A DNA stretch of 64,000 nucleotides from Physella acuta (taxonomy: Eukaryota > Mollusca > Gastropoda > Physidae): assembly GCF_028476545.1 (NCBI RefSeq), contig NW_026731574.1, forward strand, positions 124,001 to 188,000, in the 5' to 3' direction. Under the pieces are notes generated by a model that saw nothing but the letters and a program-made list of their open reading frames with translations, was not told the DNA's origin and ran no database searches. How positions within the stretch are numbered: position 1 is the stretch's first letter; the number at the start of each line of letters is the position of its first letter. Below are positions 58,961 to 64,000 of the stretch, piece by piece. The translations under genes were made by a program, and so were the position numbers.

Positions 58961-59239
58961 GTAAGAAAAAATATCAATCCCATAAGTTGCCTTAGGATCG
59001 GCCTATGACTGACACATGATATAAAAGTAATGCCCAAAACGTAAAATGTGGCCGGCATTTTAAAAACTTGACATAAAACAATCACGGCGACGAGTGTTTA
59101 AGTTTGCTTGTGGTAGTTAATGTCCACGCAATAAATTTCTTTTTTATGGCGAGTAAATTGTGAAAACCTGAGTTTCTGAAATAAAAAAATATGGCGTATT
59201 TTATTTAACGATTATTTAATGAAACGCCTGAGGTGTTTG

Positions 59240-59821
59240 CTTTATTACACGGGTTCCCCCCAGGGTCTTGCGAAGGGCTTTCTGGGGGGTCGCCAACTGG
59301 TAGACTAAACCTTATCAATGAAAAAAACAACAACAAATATTTAGATAAATATCTGAAATTCGGCTTTACTAACATCACTGGAAATTGAATCGAGAAGAAA
59401 CAATGCGTACTGTGCTTTCAATTTTGGTGTAGTATGCACCATTCATACCCAAACGTGAAATTGATTGCCTTTCGAGTTTTAGTTCCTTTTGTGTCTACTA
59501 CATATCTTTGCGAGAATAGATTTTCAACACTTTTCTAATTAAAAACAAAACAAAGAAATAAATTAAATGCTGAGAATAACTTGGCGTTAAAAAAACTCAA
59601 CCGCGAATGTTGAGGCTAGTTAATAGCATGAAATGTTACTCATCGTATTAAAACAGTTATCAAGAATAACTCGTACTGAAAGTCTATTTGAAAATCTTAT
59701 TTAAGTACTGATTAATTTCCTTACTAATTTCGACCTTTTAATTCTATGGGGGTCGCGGGTCACTTAATTTTTATAAAAGGGGATCGCCAATCAAAAAAGT
59801 TTGGGAACCACTGCTTTAGTA
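59240..59821 (+). mobile_element. hAT transposon remnant with transposase C-terminus
   Basis: Body 59248-59813 between CTTTATTA (59240-59247) and CTTTAGTA (59814-59821), one mismatch. The right end GGGAACCACTG is the classic hAT CAGTGGTTCCC terminus; the left end CACGGGTTCCC is degraded. At 59491-59598 a + frame reads VSTTYLCENRFSTL, one stop, then LKTKQRNKLNAENNLALKKL, the hAT C-terminal dimerisation motif of ZBED/SCAND3-type transposases. Internally deleted and dead. Confidence 0.8.
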
Positions 59822-59984
59822 AGATTTTTAAAAAAGCCAAAAGAAAAAAAAAACACCCCTGTATTTGGAGGTGGGTGGTAGTAGGAGGGGGAGTGGTTGT
59901 ACTTCAGTTTATAACTAACAAGATTAAACTAGGCCGGGTGCTATTAACGGTTTTTTTAACTGACAGTGGCTGATGTCCTAGGCC

Positions 59985-60092
59985 CTAATGCAATGATACC
60001 GACACAAAGACGATGGTCAATGACCTCTAATGATACCGACATAAAGACGATGGTCAATGACCTCTAATGATACCGACATAAAGACGCTACAT
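59985..60092. repeat. ~37-bp repeat, three copies
   Basis: AATGATACCGACAYAAAGAC plus GATGGTCAATGACCTCT. Confidence 0.9.
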
Positions 60093-60118
60093 GTTCAATG
60101 TACCCCCCCCCCCCCCTT

Positions 60119-60185
60119 TAGATTGGGTTTACTCGGGCCTCGAGCTGGAGGTGCTACCACTCGACCACCAGACGTACGGTGCAAA
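60119..60185 (-). mobile_element. Possible SINE/tRNA-like head fragment
   Basis: Reverse complement reads GTGGTCGAGTGGTAGCACCT then CGAGGCCCGAGTAAACCC, similar to the A and B box regions of a tRNA-derived SINE. Short and isolated. Confidence 0.3.
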
Positions 60186-60254
60186 TAACAATCTGGCGGC
60201 CTTTTTGTTAGCACCCAGCTGTACTGGTACAATATCATTCTGTTTCTAAATGGG

Positions 60255-60365
60255 CACATTCGCATGTTTGTGTTAAAAATGTCTCAATGATCACATTCGC
60301 ATGTTTGTGTTAAAAAATGTCTAAATGATCACATTCGCATGTTTGTGTTAAAAAAATGTCTCAAT
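60255..60365. repeat. ~31-38-bp repeat, three copies
   Basis: CACATTCGCATGTTTGTGTT plus AAAAATGTCTMAATGAT; a second three-copy repeat (TTTCAATGAATGGTT, AGAATGAGAATCTT) follows at 60650-60750. Confidence 0.85.
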
Positions 60366-61402
60366 ATGATGCAATCCATATTTTAATTCCATTGAACCAC
60401 ACACACATCTAAACATGCATGCACACACGATCGTACGCATACTTGTAATTATATGATTTGCACACCGGCAATGGGCAAAAAAAAACAACAGCACACAGAA
60501 ATGTTGGGTTTCAGAAAATGATGATTTAATCACTAAATAAACTTCAGCAGTCATATTGACCTCCCGATTATACACATTTATTTCATCAGTTGTACTTGGT
60601 GTTTTAAAATTGGTATTTGGTTATTTTTTGTTGTTGTATAAAGCGATGAATCTTGCAGGCTTTCAATGAATGGTTGACGCAGAATGAGAATCTTTCATTC
60701 TATCAATGCATGGTTCACGCCGAATGAGAATCTTGTAGGCTTTCAATGAATGGTTTAAACTACGTGACTTGTTTCATTGCGTGAATGGCGTTATGTCTTA
60801 ACCATGTGTCTTAAATGTCTTCTTCGTGATGTGACATGTGGTGGGGACAAATAGCCCCCTCCCCCCCACCCCTCCTTGACATCTATGGAAGACATCAGAC
60901 ACAATCGGCAACCTTGAGACAGGGCGACATCAAATGGAAGAAATACCTGTTAGATCCTGGCTGATTTATTGATAGAAAAACTAGCAAGACCCATCTTTAC
61001 TGTAAGCCCGCCGTCACTGCGGTTGGGAAAATATCGGACGATACAGCGCGTGCAATGATGGATCGACTTCCGGTGAATATTAATCATTTTGTTGACTCGA
61101 AAATGTTAATCTCCACATTTTTAATTACAAATTATTTTTAGGGATAATAAAGGAAAACAGACATTTTCCAAATTTCTGACATCAGGTTATGAAATATCGC
61201 TTGACATTCTTCATGCGCCTGTGTAAGATATAATTAGACCTTATAAAGCCAGCTCCGCCATTTGACTTCCAACATTTCGGTCGAATGGGAGTCTATTAAT
61301 TGGATAGAACTTCAGTCACAAATGTCGAAAATTAAAGAACAATGGAACATTGAATAACATGATTGTAGGAAAATAGCAGAATATATAAACTTGAGGAAAC
61401 TG

Positions 61403-61408
<6 letters not shown>

Positions 61409-61494
<86 letters not shown>
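61409..61494. repeat. (AT)n microsatellite
   Basis: Pure AT dinucleotides, about 43 repeats. Confidence 0.98.
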
Positions 61495-61497
<3 letters not shown>

Positions 61498-62627
61498 TAT
61501 ACATTTTTACTCTAACGATTATGTTCACATAGCTGTAAAACAACAGAGAAGTCGAGCGTATGATGCGACACTTTAAAAAAATAATTTGACACATTTTTTT
61601 TACTTATGTTAGTTTTACATAGACAAGTAGTGCCGATCCAAATTATACTTTAACGATGTTTCTTAAAATTAGTAGAAAAATATCTGGCTAAAATTATTGC
61701 GTATAGCCCGGAAAAAAAAAAGAATTTTGTGTTGAAGAAATGTTCAAATCAGACCAAACTTTAAATTTTTTTTTTATCACACAGCTACAGTTCAAGTTCC
61801 GGCAATAATTGATTAAATTATATGAAAATGTTCTTAGCGAAGTTTTAAATACATTGGCTAATATTTTTTAAAAACCTAACACACAGTTATTTAAAAAAAA
61901 ATGTTTCATACAAAAGTATATGCTGTTTAATAAAAATTTATTTGACACAATTTTCTTTTTACTTTTTACGATTGTCTTTAACATTTTTTTTTACTTTGGT
62001 TTTGTTAGTGTGATACCGCTCCCCCAGCGTGACGTCATTTATGGTTGACCTTCAAATGACCAGCTTAAAGCACAAACTCTTACATTTTATGTTAATCAAA
62101 GCTTTCCTTAAAGCCTAACCCATAAAGTACGAAACTTAAGTTTTGTTTGATATGCACTTTTTAGCAAAAGTGTAAACAAACAAAATGGAAATCTGACATG
62201 AATGTTGTCACATCTTTATTCCACCCCTCCCCCCCACCTTTCCACCCTCATCTCACGATTACCTCCCGTAGTTGGGCAGACAACAGCAATGCAAATGGAT
62301 GACGTCCATCTCTAGTTTATTCTAATTCATCACGTGCTGTGATGTCACAGCGACATCTGTCATTAAAACGACCGACTTGCGTATTAATTGCATTTCGTGC
62401 GTACTACGTCATTGGGTTCACCAGTCTATTTTCGGCACTTAAAAAAAAATTCTCCTAAGTTGTAAGAATAGGGCTCCAGTCATGGACCCGGCATTATTGT
62501 TGACAGGGACTCAAATCCTATTTTTTGACAGGGAGAGATTTGAAAAAATAAATAAATTAGGATTTATTTAAAATCAAGGCTATCTATGAGACGAAACTTA
62601 AACACGTTGTCTGTGTTGCCTTGCGTT
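61495..62627. other. Unassigned sequence
   Basis: AT-rich, no repeats or ORFs that I can support. Confidence 0.55.
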
Positions 62628-63040
62628 TAAACAAATCCAAAATTAAACATGTCTACCTTATTCAATGGAAAACACCGTTTAAACAAATCCAGAATTAAAC
62701 ATGTCTACCTTATTCAATGGACAACACCGTTTAAACAAATCCAGAATTAAACATGTCTACCTTATTCAATGGAAAACACCGTTTAAACAAATCCAGAATT
62801 AAACATGTCTACCTTATTCAATGGAAAACACCGTTTAAACAAATCCAGAATTAAACATGTCTACCTTATTCAATGGAAAACACCGTTTAAACAAATCCAG
62901 AATTAAACATGTCTACCTTATTCAATGGAAAACACCGTTTAAACAAATCCAGAATTAAACATGTCTACCTTATTCAATGGAAAACACCGTTTAAACAAAT
63001 CCAGAATTAAACATGTCTACCTTATTCAATGGAAAACACG
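62628..63040. repeat. 52-bp minisatellite, about eight copies
   Basis: CCGTTTAAACAAATCCAGAA plus TTAAACATGTCTACC plus TTATTCAATGGAAAACA; near-identical copies. Confidence 0.96.
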
Positions 63041-63156
63041 TATAACCATCTATATTGCTCAAGTCTATCGAGTTACATTTAGACGACAGAAGCCAATTAT
63101 AAAGGATACAATACGCAGAATGCCTTAGCAACAGGTGTCCCTTTTACCCCCCCCCC

Positions 63157-63297
63157 CCCCCAACCAGAGTTTCCGCCGAACGAAATGGAATTTATATAGA
63201 AAATATATACTTTTTACAGTGTCCGCCCCCTCTCGCCGAAAATTTCAAGTGCCCCTTCCCCCTGGAGAAAAAGTCTGGAAGAAACACTGCCCCCAAC
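63157..63297. mobile_element. hAT-type MITE with C/G homopolymers, copy 3 (internally deleted)
   Basis: Body 63165-63289 from CAGAGTTTCC to CTGGAAGAAACACTG, perfect flanking CCCCCAAC (63157-63164, 63290-63297). Shares AACGAAATGGAATTTATATA and AGTGTCCGCCCCC with the other two copies; about 110 bp shorter. Confidence 0.9.
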
Positions 63298-63840
63298 AGT
63301 TTCTCTATACAAATATGTTATTCGCCCATGCTACATCAACAAAAAGTCTAATTTGAGTTTAGACCACATAAGAAGTAGAAATGATAATTCCCCCGTCCCT
63401 CCCCCAGACCATACATGAAATGACACTCACCCCCCCCCCCCCCCCCACATTCTCACGAGAAATGATATTCACCCCCAAATTTCACAATAATTGACTGCTA
63501 CAAATAACACACCCAATTTAATGAGTTAAATTGTTTTTCATTAAAATCTTAAAATTTGATTACTCATTAATTACCTTTTTACTTCCCGCACAGGTGGCCA
63601 GCTGTTTAATTACCTGAGTTCAATGAACAACCCAAGCTCTCATGCAATTAGTCCCATGTATTCATTCGCCTCTCAGATGCCCGGATGTAAGTCTGCCATG
63701 TAGCATACACATAAGCTAGTGGTGGATTTAATTTTAAATTTACTAGAAAGTAGATGATAAGTGCTAGAAGGAATAAAAGATACAATCTACTTAGCACAAA
63801 CATCACACATGGTCCATTTTCCATAACGACTGTCACACAC
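63298..63840. other. Unassigned sequence
   Basis: Poly-C runs near 63390-63450 and AT-rich DNA; no gene seen. Confidence 0.55.
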
Positions 63841-63915
63841 TAGTTGAATTCTAGCACACACAAACTGAACTCTAGCACACACAAACTGAACTCTAGCACA
63901 CACTAAATGAACTCT
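63838..63915. repeat. CTCTAGCACACACAAACTGAA repeat, about four copies
   Basis: 21-nt units at the right edge of the window. Confidence 0.85.
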
Positions 63916-64000
63916 ACACGTGAACACTTCTCATTCCATAACACAACACACAGCCAAGGGCTACAACCATATACAAATAAAAGATACCCGTCGTTTCATA

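Larger units (their letters stand above)
59822..61408. other. Intergenic sequence with only small repeats
   Basis: Apart from the small repeats listed, no ORF with family resemblance. It could be intron of the candidate gene starting at 58627. Confidence 0.5.

Overview
The window is eukaryotic (animal) genomic DNA. About three quarters of it (252-47071, + strand) is the 3' part of one very repeat-rich axonemal dynein heavy chain gene of the single-headed inner-arm DNAH3/DNAH7/DNAH12 clade; DNAH3 is the best match from memory. I could place 50 constitutive coding exons plus one alternative exon. All have GT-AG introns and consistent phases, and together they encode the C-terminal 2,796 residues: end of linker, AAA1-AAA4, stalk/microtubule-binding domain, AAA5-AAA6 and the C-terminal domain, ending at a TAG at 47069-47071. 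The N-terminal ~1,200 or more residues lie upstream. A lophotrochozoan, probably a mollusc, is suggested by the intron-rich gene, the tRNA-type SINEs with a shared central domain, the degenerate TTAGGG-type interstitial tract and the mix of LINE and hAT elements. This is inference, not proof.

The striking property is what fills the introns. Most introns hold a minisatellite that starts or ends exactly at a splice junction, and in many arrays the unit contains the last bases of the upstream exon plus its 5' splice site, or the 3' splice site plus the first bases of the downstream exon. The arrays therefore present tens of copies of the real splice signals (about 45 acceptors before exon 9, about 30 donors after exon 41). 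They make up roughly 22 kb of the 47 kb. The largest intron (34400-41352) has a G-rich array at its 5' end and an array with the reverse-complementary core at its 3' end, so its pre-mRNA could fold the two splice sites together. A pair of 141-nt homologous exons (27958-28098 and 28318-28458) looks like a mutually exclusive exon pair.

Introns also hold a 5'-truncated LINE tail with a perfect 12-bp target-site duplication, a tRNA-derived SINE and a short inverted-repeat element.

Downstream of the dynein 3' end (about 47.1-64 kb) I see little coding content. This part has interspersed satellites, a second SINE, a LINE reverse-transcriptase tail (minus strand), three copies of a G/C-homopolymer-bearing hAT-type MITE with 8-bp target duplications, one other hAT MITE, a hAT transposase remnant, a telomere-like tract and long AT dinucleotide runs. 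At 58479-58678 a TATA box, leader and ATG with a signal-peptide-like start run into a GC-AG-type donor; this is a candidate first exon of a second gene that would continue past the window.
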